64,000 nucleotides of DNA from assembly GCA_910578095.1 (NCBI GenBank), contig CAJTOZ010000001.1:1-64000 (forward strand), written 5' to 3'. The notes under the pieces are model-generated. The model saw only the letters and a program-made list of their open reading frames with translations. It made no database searches and was not told the DNA's origin. The DNA comes from an uncultured Muribaculaceae bacterium (GTDB lineage: Bacteria > Bacteroidota > Bacteroidia > Bacteroidales > Muribaculaceae). The position numbers were made by a program, and so were the translations under genes. Shown here in pieces: positions 6,533 to 15,358 of the stretch. Numbering within the stretch: the stretch's first letter is position 1; the number at the start of each line of letters is the position of its first letter.

Positions 6533-6907
6533 ATGAAAACAGTAATTTCCACTAATGCGGCTCCGGGTGCCATCGGTCCCTACAGCCAGGCCATCGACAC
6601 CGGCAGCATGCTCTTTGCCAGCGGCCAGATTCCTATCAATCCTGCCACCGGTGAGATTCCCGAAGGCATAAAGGCTCAGGCCGCCCAGTCGCTCGCCAAT
6701 GTAAAAGCCATACTTGCCGCCGCCGGCCTCACTACCGCCAACGTGGTCAAGACCACTGTATTCCTGGCCGATATGGCCGACTTCGCAGCTATGAACGAAG
6801 TGTACGCCGAAGCGTTTGAGGCTCCTTATCCCGCACGTAGCGCAGTTGCCGTGCGCACACTTCCCAAAGGCGTGCTGGTAGAAATTGAGGTTATAGCCGT
6901 GCGCTGA
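6533..6907 (+). CDS. ridA: RidA family 2-iminobutanoate/2-iminopropanoate deaminase
   Basis: 124 residues, full length. Hallmarks are APGAIGPYSQA at the N-terminus, the ASGQIP stretch, and the substrate-binding arginine in YPARSAVAV (R102). RidA trimers hydrolyse reactive enamines and imines released by PLP enzymes such as threonine dehydratase; an ilvA-type gene occurs at 31025 in this window, though not adjacent. The start is one base after the preceding stop. Confidence 0.95.
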   Translation: MKTVISTNAAPGAIGPYSQAIDTGSMLFASGQIPINPATGEIPEGIKAQAAQSLANVKAILAAAGLTTANVVKTTVFLADMADFAAMNEVYAEAFEAPYPARSAVAVRTLPKGVLVEIEVIAVR

Positions 6908-6960
6908 CACCCCGGAAACGCGTTTTCTCAAACTCCTCTCTTCTCATAATATTGTAGATC

Positions 6961-7533
6961 ATGCTTATAGCTTCTCAAAAACGTAAGGAAAACATCGCGG
7001 AATATTTGCTCTATATGTGGCAGGTGGAGGATATCATCCGAGCCTTTGGCCTCGACATAGAACGAATCCAGCAACATATCATCGATCCTGTGCCGGACAC
7101 TCCGGCCGAAACTCGCCGCGAGATACGCGGATGGTACGAGTCGCTCATCGACATGATGCGGCGGGAGGATGTGGTGGAAAATGGACATCTGCAGATCAAC
7201 CGCAACACCATCGGCGATCTTGCCGACCTCCATCGCCGCCTGCTGGCCGATGGCCGCTATCAGGATTATACCAAAGCCTTTTACGATGCGCTGCCGGTGA
7301 TTGTGGAGCTGCGTTCCCGTTCCGGCGAGCATCCGGCAGGAGAGGTTGAAACTTGTTTCAATGCCCTTTATGCCACACTGCTCATGCGCATGAAGAAGCA
7401 GGAAATAAGCTCGGCCACAGCCGATGCCCTCGCTAAAATCACACGAATGACGGCTCTGCTCGCGGCCTACTATAAGAAAGACGAAAAGGGAGAACTGTTC
7501 GGTAAAGACGACGAAGACGTAGAGCTGCGGTGA
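6961..7533 (+). CDS. DUF4924 family protein
   Basis: 190-residue, helix-rich soluble protein beginning MLIASQKRKENIAEYLLYMW, the pattern of the Bacteroidetes DUF4924 family. No catalytic motif, signal or membrane segment is visible, and the C-terminus is acidic. The family's function is unknown. Its last four bases overlap the GTG start of the LtaS-like gene, which suggests translational coupling. Confidence 0.85.
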   Translation: MLIASQKRKENIAEYLLYMWQVEDIIRAFGLDIERIQQHIIDPVPDTPAETRREIRGWYESLIDMMRREDVVENGHLQINRNTIGDLADLHRRLLADGRYQDYTKAFYDALPVIVELRSRSGEHPAGEVETCFNALYATLLMRMKKQEISSATADALAKITRMTALLAAYYKKDEKGELFGKDDEDVELR

Positions 7534-9338
7534 AACGGGTATTGGTAAAGCTTCTTGCAGCCTATGGCGCCCTGCTCGCGGCTTTTGTGGTCCTTAAATT
7601 GCCATTCATAATCGCCTATGCCCCGGCTGGGATGCATAGCTTCCGCGCGTTGTGGAGCGGGATGTCTATGGATATGTGCATGGCAGGCTACTTCACAGTG
7701 CTGCCTGCGCTGTTGCTGATCGCAGGCTGTATCATGGGTCCGCATAAGTTCCTGAGGCGTATCGAATGCACCTACTACGTTTTTGCGTCGGCAATCATAT
7801 CGGCTGTGTTCGTGCTTGATTTCGGCCTTTACGCCCACTGGGGCTTCCGCCTTGATGCCACGCCGCTGTTTTATTTCGCATCGTCGCCATCCTCGGCCAT
7901 GGCCTCGGCCACAGCCACAGAAACTATAGCCGGCTTTGCGGCATGGCTGCTGCTCGGCTGCGCTCTGTACGCATTGTTCTTCGCCGTAGCCGTGAAATGG
8001 CCACCGTCGCTTCCCTCTGGGAGCCGTGGACGCTGTGCACGTACGGCCCTGGCTCTGTGTCTCACAGCATTGCTGTTCATTCCCATCCGTGGTGGCGTGA
8101 CGGTCTCGACCATGAACCCCAGCCGGGCCTATTTCAGTCCCGATATGCGCCTGAACCATGCGGCCATGAACCCCGTGTTCACCCTTATGTACTCGCTTTC
8201 ACATCGCGATAGATTCGGCGAGCAATTCCGTTTCTACGACAGCGAGGAAGCCAAGGCCATAGCTACGCGCACTGTGCCCGCAGACGCTGCACCTGAGAAG
8301 TGGCTCAGCACCGCGCGCCCGGACATCTACCTGATAATCTTCGAGAGCTGTTCTTCGCACTTGCTGCCCTCGCAGGGTGGCGAACCGATAGCCCTGCGCC
8401 TTGACAGCCTGGCCCGTGAGGGCATGCTTTTCGACAATTTCTATGCATCAAGTTTCCGCACCGACCGCGCGCTCCCCGCAATACTCAGCGGTTTGCCCGG
8501 CCAGCCCACGGAGAGCTTGATGAAACATGTGGCCAAGGTGGAGAAACTGCCATCAATAGCCTCTGCTCTTGCCGCCGAGGGCTACGACTGCCGCTACTAT
8601 TACGGAGGAGATGCGAATTTCACCAATATGCTGGCCTACCTTCGCGCGAGCGGATTCGGGTCTGTGGTGAGCGACAAGGATTTTCCGCTGTCGGAGCGGG
8701 TGTCGAAATGGGGTGCTCCCGATGGCGCGGTGTTTGAGCGCGCAATGAGCGACGCCCGTGCCGGTGGAGCGTCGCCACGCTTCTGCGTCGTGCAGACCTC
8801 GAGCAGTCACGAGCCTTTTGACGTGCCGGATGGAAATCCGCGCTACGCTGCCGGTGCTCCGCGGGCCTTTGCCTATGCCGACAGCTGCATAGGAGCATTT
8901 GTCGACAGCCTGCGTGCATTGCCGTCGTGGCCCCGCACGCTTGTCGCAGTGGTGCCCGACCATTACGGATGTTATCCCGAGCGCCCCGAGAAGATAGAAG
9001 CGCGCCACCACGTACCCTTTGTTCTCGCCGGAGGAGCGTTGCTGCCTCGCGGACGCAGGGTGGGCACGCTCGCTTCGCAGACAGATATTGCCGCCACGCT
9101 GTTGTCGCAGTTGGGTTTGGATTACGGACGTTTTCCGTTCAGCCGCGATCTTGCCGTGCCCGACAGCATAATGCCCGGAGAGGCGATGTTCAGCGAACCC
9201 GAGGAGGCGGCTCTTCTGACCGGGCATGGTGCTGCGGTGCTCGGTGTGGCGACTGCTGCAGCCACCGGTCCCGATAGCGTGGTATCATTACTGAAGGCCA
9301 GGCTTCAGGTGTTGTACGACTATATAGATGGATTGTGA
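7530..9338 (+). CDS. LtaS-like membrane sulfatase-fold phosphoglycerol transferase
   Basis: 602 residues from a GTG at 7530. The first 190 residues hold about five membrane segments. The extracytoplasmic sulfatase-fold domain begins near residue 265: metal-ligand Glu in IIFESCSSH (E272), nucleophile Thr in FRTDRALP (T311), and the C-terminal metal site VVPDHYG. In Firmicutes the family polymerises glycerol phosphate; in Bacteroidetes relatives may decorate envelope glycans or lipids. Coupled to DUF4924 and to the PAP2 phosphatase, which could recycle a lipid product. Substrate unknown. Confidence 0.85.
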   Translation: MKRVLVKLLAAYGALLAAFVVLKLPFIIAYAPAGMHSFRALWSGMSMDMCMAGYFTVLPALLLIAGCIMGPHKFLRRIECTYYVFASAIISAVFVLDFGLYAHWGFRLDATPLFYFASSPSSAMASATATETIAGFAAWLLLGCALYALFFAVAVKWPPSLPSGSRGRCARTALALCLTALLFIPIRGGVTVSTMNPSRAYFSPDMRLNHAAMNPVFTLMYSLSHRDRFGEQFRFYDSEEAKAIATRTVPADAAPEKWLSTARPDIYLIIFESCSSHLLPSQGGEPIALRLDSLAREGMLFDNFYASSFRTDRALPAILSGLPGQPTESLMKHVAKVEKLPSIASALAAEGYDCRYYYGGDANFTNMLAYLRASGFGSVVSDKDFPLSERVSKWGAPDGAVFERAMSDARAGGASPRFCVVQTSSSHEPFDVPDGNPRYAAGAPRAFAYADSCIGAFVDSLRALPSWPRTLVAVVPDHYGCYPERPEKIEARHHVPFVLAGGALLPRGRRVGTLASQTDIAATLLSQLGLDYGRFPFSRDLAVPDSIMPGEAMFSEPEEAALLTGHGAAVLGVATAAATGPDSVVSLLKARLQVLYDYIDGL

Positions 9339-10003
9339 TGATAGACTACCTGATTGACGCCGATACGCAACTGTTTCTGTTTTTCAACGGGATGCACGTG
9401 GATTATCTTGACCGTTTCATGATGATATTCACAGGGCGTTTTGTATGGGTGCCGATGTATGCGGCGCTGCTGTACGTGGTGTTGCGCGACAGCACTCCCC
9501 GGCGCGCCATCACCACAGTGCTGTGTGTGGTGCTCGCCATCGTGCTCGCCGACCAGTTCTGCGGCCACCTGTTGCGGCCGTTGGTAGGGCGCCTTCGGCC
9601 ATCCAATCTTGAAAATCCCGTGTCGGCTATGGCGCAGATAGTGGATGGATACCGCGGCGGCATGTACGGATTCCCGTCGTGCCATGCGGCCAATTCTTTT
9701 GCCCTCGCTGCATTCTGCGCTCTGTTGCTGCGTACGCGCCGCTCCGCTATATTCATATTTATCTGGGCTGCCATGAATTCTTATTCGCGCCTTTATCTCG
9801 GAGTGCATTATCCGGGCGACCTGCTCGCAGGCGCGTTCTTCGGTGTTATTTTCGGCTGGTTGTGTTTCAGACTGTCGGTATTAGTGGACCGTGGAGGCTG
9901 GCACGACGAGGCTGTGTGGCATGGAAAATTGCGTGTGAGCGATTTTGTGATGCTCTCGGGTATCGCTACCGCAGCAGTGATAGCCGTAGCGGCTCTGTTC
10001 TGA
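9338..10003 (+). CDS. PAP2-family membrane phosphatase
   Basis: 221 residues from the ATG at 9338, which overlaps the preceding TGA; a GTG one codon earlier is possible. Five to six membrane segments. The acid-phosphatase motifs are present in order: RPLVGRLRP, YGFPSCHAANS, and SRLYLGVHYPGD. Such enzymes dephosphorylate isoprenyl diphosphates or lipid A. The usual PSGH is PSCH here, still retaining the catalytic His. It closes the operon that begins with the HAD gene. Confidence 0.9.
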   Translation: MIDYLIDADTQLFLFFNGMHVDYLDRFMMIFTGRFVWVPMYAALLYVVLRDSTPRRAITTVLCVVLAIVLADQFCGHLLRPLVGRLRPSNLENPVSAMAQIVDGYRGGMYGFPSCHAANSFALAAFCALLLRTRRSAIFIFIWAAMNSYSRLYLGVHYPGDLLAGAFFGVIFGWLCFRLSVLVDRGGWHDEAVWHGKLRVSDFVMLSGIATAAVIAVAALF

Positions 10004-10005
10004 AT

Positions 10006-10050
10006 ATAAAAAGAAGCAGGCCACGCTCCATTGTCGGAACGTGGCCTGCT
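10006..10050 (-). terminator. Terminator of the rubrerythrin gene
   Basis: AGCAGGCCACG (10015-10025) pairs with CGTGGCCTGCT (10040-10050). On the minus strand it is followed by TTCTTTTTATATTC. It may also stop the convergent PAP2 operon. Confidence 0.75.
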
Positions 10051-10063
10051 GTGGTATGATAAA

Positions 10064-10645
10064 TCAGAAGTTTTCGGCTTTTCGTTCGAAGTAGCCCTGC
10101 TCGGCGCCGCATACGGGGCAACGCTTCGGGGCGTCCTTGCCGTGCACTACAAAACCGCATTTACGGCAACACCAGTCGATGGGCTCGGGCGAGGAAAACT
10201 CCATGCCCTCGGTGAGGCGTTCAAGCAAACGCATGTAGCGCTGTTCGTGCATCTGTTCGGCGCGTGCTATCAGGCGGAACGTATTGGCGATGGTGGGAAA
10301 ACCTTCTTCTTGAGCCACTTTGGCGAAATTTTCGTAGAGGTCGCTCCACTCCTCACGTTCGCCGGCAGCTGCTTCGGCGAGATTTGTCTTTGTGTCGCCT
10401 ACCACACCGGCAGGATATCCGGCAGTGATTTCCACAGTGCCTCCTTCCAGAAGAGAGAAGAACGTGCGGGCGTGGGTGAGTTCCTGGTCGGCTGTCTCAA
10501 GGAATATCGCGGCAATCTGCTCATAACCTTCCTCGCGTGCTTTTTCCGCGAAGAGAGTGTAGCGGGAGCGTGCCTGACTTTCGCCTGCGAAAGATGCGAG
10601 TACGTTGTGTTCGGTGCGTGTACCTTTTATGCTTTTCTTTTCCAT
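10064..10645 (-). CDS. rbr: Rubrerythrin
   Basis: 193 residues. The N-terminal ferritin-like four-helix domain carries the di-iron ligands in NVLASFAGESQARSRY, ETADQELTHA and ARAEQMHEQRY. The C-terminal rubredoxin-like domain has CRKCG (C160, C163) and CPVCG (C176, C179). Rubrerythrin reduces hydrogen peroxide with NADH-derived electrons in anaerobes. It is a single-gene unit with its own terminator. Confidence 0.96.
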   Translation of the reverse strand: MEKKSIKGTRTEHNVLASFAGESQARSRYTLFAEKAREEGYEQIAAIFLETADQELTHARTFFSLLEGGTVEITAGYPAGVVGDTKTNLAEAAAGEREEWSDLYENFAKVAQEEGFPTIANTFRLIARAEQMHEQRYMRLLERLTEGMEFSSPEPIDWCCRKCGFVVHGKDAPKRCPVCGAEQGYFERKAENF

Positions 10646-10708
10646 ATGTGGTGAATTATGTTTTATATGATAAACACCGGAAATGGATTAAAGGTTCGCG
10701 CGCAGGTG

Positions 10709-11197
10709 CTATAAAATTCGGTGCCGGGTGAGGTCGGCTGTGCCGGGACGCACTGCTCCTTCGATATCGGCCGGCTGGTGCCCTTCCTGCACCACCGTGA
10801 CGCGGAACAGATAGGGAATCCACCGCCATAGGCTTATGCGCTTGCCGCTACGGTATGGCTCGAAAGAAAGGCTCCCCTCAGGGCGCAACGTCACCACAAG
10901 ATTGCGCTTCTTGCTTTTGATGCGTGAGGGATTGGACAGCAGGGAAGCTATATAGCGCCCGGGGGTGGCTGTGCGGCGCAAAGACCCCACGTGGGTGCCT
11001 GCGGGCAGCGACATGTCTTCGGCGTCGATAACGGATATCAGGTACTCTCCTTGAATTCCGGGCGACGGGCTTATGTTCAGTTCGGCGCCACCCGAAAGCA
11101 ACCGCCAACGGCCACACACAGGATCGCTGCCTATGAGCTGCGCGTTGCATAAATAGCCGCATAGCAGGAACAGGGCGGAGAGTAGCTTACGGAGCAT
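10709..11197 (-). CDS. Exported hypothetical protein
   Basis: 162 residues with a signal peptide (MLRKLLSALFLLCGYLCNA). The rest is predicted beta-rich (GRWRLLSGGAELNISPSP, then GEYLISVIDAEDMSL) and ends with a basic tail. No family recognised. It is the last gene of the chain starting with parC; only two bases separate it from the SPOR lipoprotein upstream. A periplasmic role is likely from the signal. Confidence 0.65.
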   Translation of the reverse strand: MLRKLLSALFLLCGYLCNAQLIGSDPVCGRWRLLSGGAELNISPSPGIQGEYLISVIDAEDMSLPAGTHVGSLRRTATPGRYIASLLSNPSRIKSKKRNLVVTLRPEGSLSFEPYRSGKRISLWRWIPYLFRVTVVQEGHQPADIEGAVRPGTADLTRHRIL

Positions 11198-11199
11198 GA

Positions 11200-11724
11200 T
11201 TATTTCTTATATCCGGCTATTCTGAGTACGAATGGCAACGGCTCCCGCATGGCCACCGGAGCCTCTTTTTCGAGGCTGCGCAGAGCGGCTATCGCCTCTT
11301 TGCCTCCTGGATGCCACGAGGCCACGACATAGTAGTAGGGTTCGGCGGTATTGACGATTGACGCGTCGCTGTAGCCGGCATCGACCAGACGTGCGCACAA
11401 AGAGCGGGCATTGAACAGTGTCTTGAACTGCCCGGCCACCACACCGTAGGGTTCGGGCAGGGAAGTGGCCGACCCATTATCGGCCGGGGTGGGGTTTACG
11501 TGCATGACGCGCAGTTCGGCGGTATCGTTTCCGGCCACAAGCACGGTGGTCTGCATGTCGCGCCGCACCTTTCCATAGATTGTAGAGTCGATGGGCGTGG
11601 CATCGTTGCGTCCGGCCACGGCCTTGTCGTAGGCTGCGCGGTAGTTGGCCTCGCTTGTTTTGCAGGATGTTGCGGCCACAGCCATTATCAGAGTTGCTAC
11701 CGCGATAAAGTGCGTTATTCTCAT
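11200..11724 (-). CDS. SPOR-domain lipoprotein
   Basis: 174 residues from the ATG at 11724; the longer frame upstream lies inside the phosphoesterase gene. The lipobox is VAATSC with lipidated C21. The C-terminal region (YGVVAGQFKTLFNARSLCAR, then YYYVVASWHPGGKEAIAALR) fits a SPOR domain, which binds denuded septal peptidoglycan. It overlaps the phosphoesterase gene by four bases. Probable role in envelope or division processes. Confidence 0.78.
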   Translation of the reverse strand: MRITHFIAVATLIMAVAATSCKTSEANYRAAYDKAVAGRNDATPIDSTIYGKVRRDMQTTVLVAGNDTAELRVMHVNPTPADNGSATSLPEPYGVVAGQFKTLFNARSLCARLVDAGYSDASIVNTAEPYYYVVASWHPGGKEAIAALRSLEKEAPVAMREPLPFVLRIAGYKK

Positions 11725-12227
11725 ATTCTTGTTTGTTTGCCGAGTTCTATGACCTCCAGGTCGCGTATGTTCTGACCGTCGATAGCGAATCGCACCAACG
11801 TGCGTACTTTCTGCCATCCGTGGTGGCCTGCAGCGCCTGGATTTATATATAACAAATCTCTGGCGGGATCGGACATCACTTTCAATATATGGCTATGGCC
11901 TGCGATTACGAGCCGTGGCTTCTCAATGTCGAGCAGTCGTGCGAAACCGGGCGCGTAGCGGCCGGGATAGCCTGCGATGTGTGTCATCAGCACCTCGACA
12001 CCTTCCACTCGGAATCGCAGTAGCTCAGGCAAGCGGCGTGCCACTTCGCCATGGTCGATGTTGCCCCGCACACCGCGGAACACCGGGGCTATGCCCTCGA
12101 TATGGCGTAGCAGATCGGCATCGCCGACGTCGCCGGCGTGCCACACTTCGTCGCATGCGGCGAAGTGCAGCGCGTAGCGGTCGTCGAGACAGGAATGAGT
12201 GTCGCTGAGAAGCCCTATGCGTTTCAC
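11721..12227 (-). CDS. YfcE/MJ0936-type metallophosphoesterase
   Basis: 168 residues with the calcineurin-like metal motifs in order: GLLSDTHS (D9, H11), HAGDVGD, GNIDH, MTHIAGY and AGHSHIL. Members are small metal-dependent phosphodiesterases; the natural substrate is not predictable. Overlaps both neighbours by four bases (BleC-like peptidase upstream, SPOR lipoprotein downstream). Confidence 0.9.
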   Translation of the reverse strand: MKRIGLLSDTHSCLDDRYALHFAACDEVWHAGDVGDADLLRHIEGIAPVFRGVRGNIDHGEVARRLPELLRFRVEGVEVLMTHIAGYPGRYAPGFARLLDIEKPRLVIAGHSHILKVMSDPARDLLYINPGAAGHHGWQKVRTLVRFAIDGQNIRDLEVIELGKQTRI

Positions 12228-13423
12228 TTCAGACCTATTTTCTTTGCTATGGACGCAGGCACAGCTTTTTTATTGACAAGCAGATTCAGTGTCTTTGCAA
12301 GGAAGAAGGGCTCGGAAACGTAGAGGTAGCCATTATATTTCTGGTTGGTGTCCCAGGAGTTTTTGACTTTGTAGTAGCGGTTGCCTTTCTGGTCGCGTGC
12401 GGTACCTACGATTTCCATACCGTGGTCGTCGGTGGTTTCCTGGCTGTCGAACATCTGCTGGCGCAGTTCCTGCGTCACTGCAATTTCTTCCACGGGGCCG
12501 CTGAATGCGTATTTCTCGTTCTGGCGGTCTTTGTCGCTGAGGTGCACCCAACGCGAGAGCTCTGTACCGTCCATGTCGTTCTCATCCTTGCCTTTGGGAA
12601 TGAGAGCTACGCCATCGGTCCACTTGAAACCGTCTTCACTGACGTCGGCAGCCCATGCCACGGTATAGCCATTGGCGAGAGCATTGTCCACCACGGCTTT
12701 CAGCTCGTCAAGCGGCAGGTTGGTGTACTGTGCCCAAAGCCAGTTGTCGGGAACCTCAAAGATGAAATTCTCATAGAAGGGATGGTGGGTGAACGATGTG
12801 AGGGCCACATAATTGTCGGGGTCGATGCCGAGCGATGCGGCATAGCTTTGCGGGGTGTATTCCTTGCCGTTGTAGGTGAATGTCTGCGGCACTTCGCCGA
12901 GATATGCGTCAAGAATGCCCTCGAAGCCTTTGCGCCACGCGGTGCTCAGCTTTTTATTGGGCTTTTTCACCATCACATCCACATAGGCTTTGAGCGCTCC
13001 GTCGAGTTCGCCGTGCACATGTTTGTCTTCTCCGTAGTTGAGGCCGCTGTACACTTCCTCAGGCACGGCGCCATACTTTTTCCAAACATAGGGAACATCG
13101 AGGATAGAACCACCGGCGGCAAAGTTGGCCTGGCCATACATGCGCACGTAGCGGTCGGCCTTGTCGAGGTAGCACCAGCGCACGGTGAACATTTCCGAGA
13201 GGTCAAGCGAGTCGCCTCCGGCTTTGCGTATTTCGTTCTCGAAGAATGATGTTCCGGAGAAGCACCAGCAAGTGCCGCTTTTGTTCTGGTCTTTAACAGA
13301 TGTGACAGGCAGGATTATCTCATCGGTGAAAACGAAGCCTTCGATGCTGTCGGTCTTGGCTTCCTGAGCGCCGGCTCCGGCGGAGACGGCTGCGGCGAGT
13401 GCCGCAAGAATAAATTTTTTCAT
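12224..13423 (-). CDS. Exported C1-family aminopeptidase, bleomycin hydrolase-like
   Basis: 399 residues from the ATG at 13423, with a signal peptide (MKKFILAALAAAVSAGAGAQ). Papain-type catalytic residues: oxyanion Gln46 and nucleophile Cys52 in DQNKSGTCWCFSG, His in TDDHGMEIVG, and Asn in VKNSWDTN. Full length for the Bacteroidetes PepC/BleC group, which is usually exported. It cleaves N-terminal residues from peptides. It overlaps the phosphoesterase gene by four bases and follows the S41 protease gene by 25 bases. Confidence 0.9.
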   Translation of the reverse strand: MKKFILAALAAAVSAGAGAQEAKTDSIEGFVFTDEIILPVTSVKDQNKSGTCWCFSGTSFFENEIRKAGGDSLDLSEMFTVRWCYLDKADRYVRMYGQANFAAGGSILDVPYVWKKYGAVPEEVYSGLNYGEDKHVHGELDGALKAYVDVMVKKPNKKLSTAWRKGFEGILDAYLGEVPQTFTYNGKEYTPQSYAASLGIDPDNYVALTSFTHHPFYENFIFEVPDNWLWAQYTNLPLDELKAVVDNALANGYTVAWAADVSEDGFKWTDGVALIPKGKDENDMDGTELSRWVHLSDKDRQNEKYAFSGPVEEIAVTQELRQQMFDSQETTDDHGMEIVGTARDQKGNRYYKVKNSWDTNQKYNGYLYVSEPFFLAKTLNLLVNKKAVPASIAKKIGLK

Positions 13424-13448
13424 TAAAATAAATATAGGAATTTTATTT

Positions 13449-14498
13449 TTATTGTGGGCGGGTGTACCATTCGCGCCAGTCGGCAGCCAGTCCGAGGGCG
13501 AAGTCGAGCATTGTGTCGGTGCCTTGTAGCGCTTTCTGCGGGTCGAGATCAATCTTACATCCGTCGGACGGTGCCACGCCATGCTCTGTAAGGCGCATTT
13601 CCGCATCGTACACCGGACACGCCGACATGCGTACGGCCCATCCGCAGGGAATTTCCGAAGAGTAGGGCATTCCACTGCCCCCTCCTGTGGTATCGCCGAC
13701 AATGCGCACGTTAGGCAGCAGCCGCATGATGGATACAAAGCTGTTGGCGGCGCTGAAGGTGCTGCGGTTGGTGAGCAATACTACCGGGCGCAGCCAGCGC
13801 ACATGTCCTTCGGCAGTGTCGTAGTGGAAGGGATAAGGCTCCGAGAAAGCATCGTGAGCGGGACCGGTCTTGTGGGTCATGTAGCCGGCGAGGATGCGTT
13901 TGTCTATGAATCGCGACACGAGGCGCTCGGTGGTGGTCATCATGCCGCCGCCGTTGTCGCGCACATCTATTACCAGCGCCGGGCATCCGGCATCGGCGAA
14001 GCTCATCAGCGACACGTCCAGCGCGCCATCGGCTATACCTGAGGCCATGGTGCTCACGCGCATGTATCCTATGCTGTCGTGGAGCACTTTGTAGCTGAGC
14101 GGACCCGACTGGGCGTAGTCGAAGTCGAGGTAGTATTGCTGCATGAGACGCTCATCGAAATTCTGCGGGTAATCGCTCCACCAGCGGCGGTAGTAGGATG
14201 TGTTGAACGATGAGCTGAGATTGACGTGACCGTCCTGCAATTCATTGAGCATCTGTCCGCAGAGAGTGAAGAACTCGGTGGTTTCCATTCCCTCCGGGTT
14301 GATTTGTGCCCTGTATTTCTGTCCTACGCTATGCCAGTCCACGTTTTTCTCATCGAAAAAGCAGTAGTGCTCGTCGACGATAGTCCACAATGCATCGAAA
14401 TTGCCGTGCATGCCACCGTCCCATTCTTCCACATGGTGGCATGCTGTGGCGATGAATGCGGTTGCGAGAGCTGCTATGTAGGTCCGTTTGTTTTTCAT
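13449..14498 (-). CDS. S41-family peptidase lipoprotein
   Basis: 349 residues from the ATG at 14498. Lipobox ATAC (C20). An N-terminal helical region (FDALWTIVDEHYCFFDEKNV) precedes the S41 core: LVIDVRDNGGG near residue 180, and LLTNRSTFSAANSF carrying the catalytic serine region. No clear PDZ domain, as in the tricorn-like S41 lipoproteins of Bacteroidetes. The start overlaps the DUF3316 stop by one base. Likely a periplasmic or surface-anchored endopeptidase. Confidence 0.87.
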   Translation of the reverse strand: MKNKRTYIAALATAFIATACHHVEEWDGGMHGNFDALWTIVDEHYCFFDEKNVDWHSVGQKYRAQINPEGMETTEFFTLCGQMLNELQDGHVNLSSSFNTSYYRRWWSDYPQNFDERLMQQYYLDFDYAQSGPLSYKVLHDSIGYMRVSTMASGIADGALDVSLMSFADAGCPALVIDVRDNGGGMMTTTERLVSRFIDKRILAGYMTHKTGPAHDAFSEPYPFHYDTAEGHVRWLRPVVLLTNRSTFSAANSFVSIMRLLPNVRIVGDTTGGGSGMPYSSEIPCGWAVRMSACPVYDAEMRLTEHGVAPSDGCKIDLDPQKALQGTDTMLDFALGLAADWREWYTRPQ

Positions 14499-15358
14499 CA
14501 GTAGATGGCGGAAATTATGCGGGCGTGGCTGTCGATACCACGGCTGCGCCCAAGTGTGATCCACTCGGTGGTGATACCGATAATGAAGCGGTGGGCGATA
14601 TCGCGGCTCACGATATTGTTGGTCTTTGAGGAGAATATGTCGCATGCGTAGCCGAGCCGCAGCACAGTGTTGCCAAGATGCAGGTCGGCAGTAAGGAGAT
14701 TGTCGAGGCGGAAATAGTTGCCGGGCCACGCCGCATGTGCAAGGCCACTGTGGTTGCCAAGGTAAATCTCGTAATAGAGCTCGCCGTAGTCTGGCGAAAA
14801 GAACGCGCCTGTGAGTGGCATCTTTGCCTGATAGCGCCATGTGACGGGCAGACGTCCGATGCGGTGGCCATACACACCCATGGCGGTGATTCCCACAGTC
14901 CATGCGGCCTGTGCCTGAGCGGGATTATTACCGTTGCGGGCGAGCAGCAGTCCTCCGCCTTCTATGGCTGTGTACGCGCCTCCGAATAGTTGCAGCCCGT
15001 CGGCATGCGGCACGCGGAAACGATACATCATCCCCCAGTCGAGGCGCAGAGTAAGAGATGTCAAGGTGGCGTTGTGTGCAGGGTTTCGGGTGTTGTCGAA
15101 TTTCAGCTGCCCGTCGAGCTGCATGATCCATCGTTCGGGATCGAAACCCATGGCCTGCATGCGTTCGTAGCGGAACTCGGCACCCCAGCCGTCGTAGTGC
15201 AGCGGAGTGAGATAGGTGTTGCACAGATGTGAGGAGCCGATGCCGATGGAATAGGCACTTGTCACGGGACGGTAGGGCGGCACGGAGTCGACCGGCGCAC
15301 CGGCTTTCATTATGCCGGCACACAGGAGGATGGCTTGTATGAGGAATAGCGGACGCAT
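14498..15358 (-). CDS. DUF3316-type outer-membrane beta-barrel protein
   Basis: 286 residues with a signal peptide (MRPLFLIQAILLCAGIMKAG). Aromatic-rich alternating strands fill the length (AYSIGIGSSHLCNTYLTPLH, LDWGMMYRFRVP, ELYYEIYLGNHSG, HRFIIGITTEWITL), resembling the Bacteroidetes DUF3316 family. Function unknown; an outer-membrane barrel is inferred. It overlaps parC by one base and the S41 gene by one base. Confidence 0.72.
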   Translation of the reverse strand: MRPLFLIQAILLCAGIMKAGAPVDSVPPYRPVTSAYSIGIGSSHLCNTYLTPLHYDGWGAEFRYERMQAMGFDPERWIMQLDGQLKFDNTRNPAHNATLTSLTLRLDWGMMYRFRVPHADGLQLFGGAYTAIEGGGLLLARNGNNPAQAQAAWTVGITAMGVYGHRIGRLPVTWRYQAKMPLTGAFFSPDYGELYYEIYLGNHSGLAHAAWPGNYFRLDNLLTADLHLGNTVLRLGYACDIFSSKTNNIVSRDIAHRFIIGITTEWITLGRSRGIDSHARIISAIY

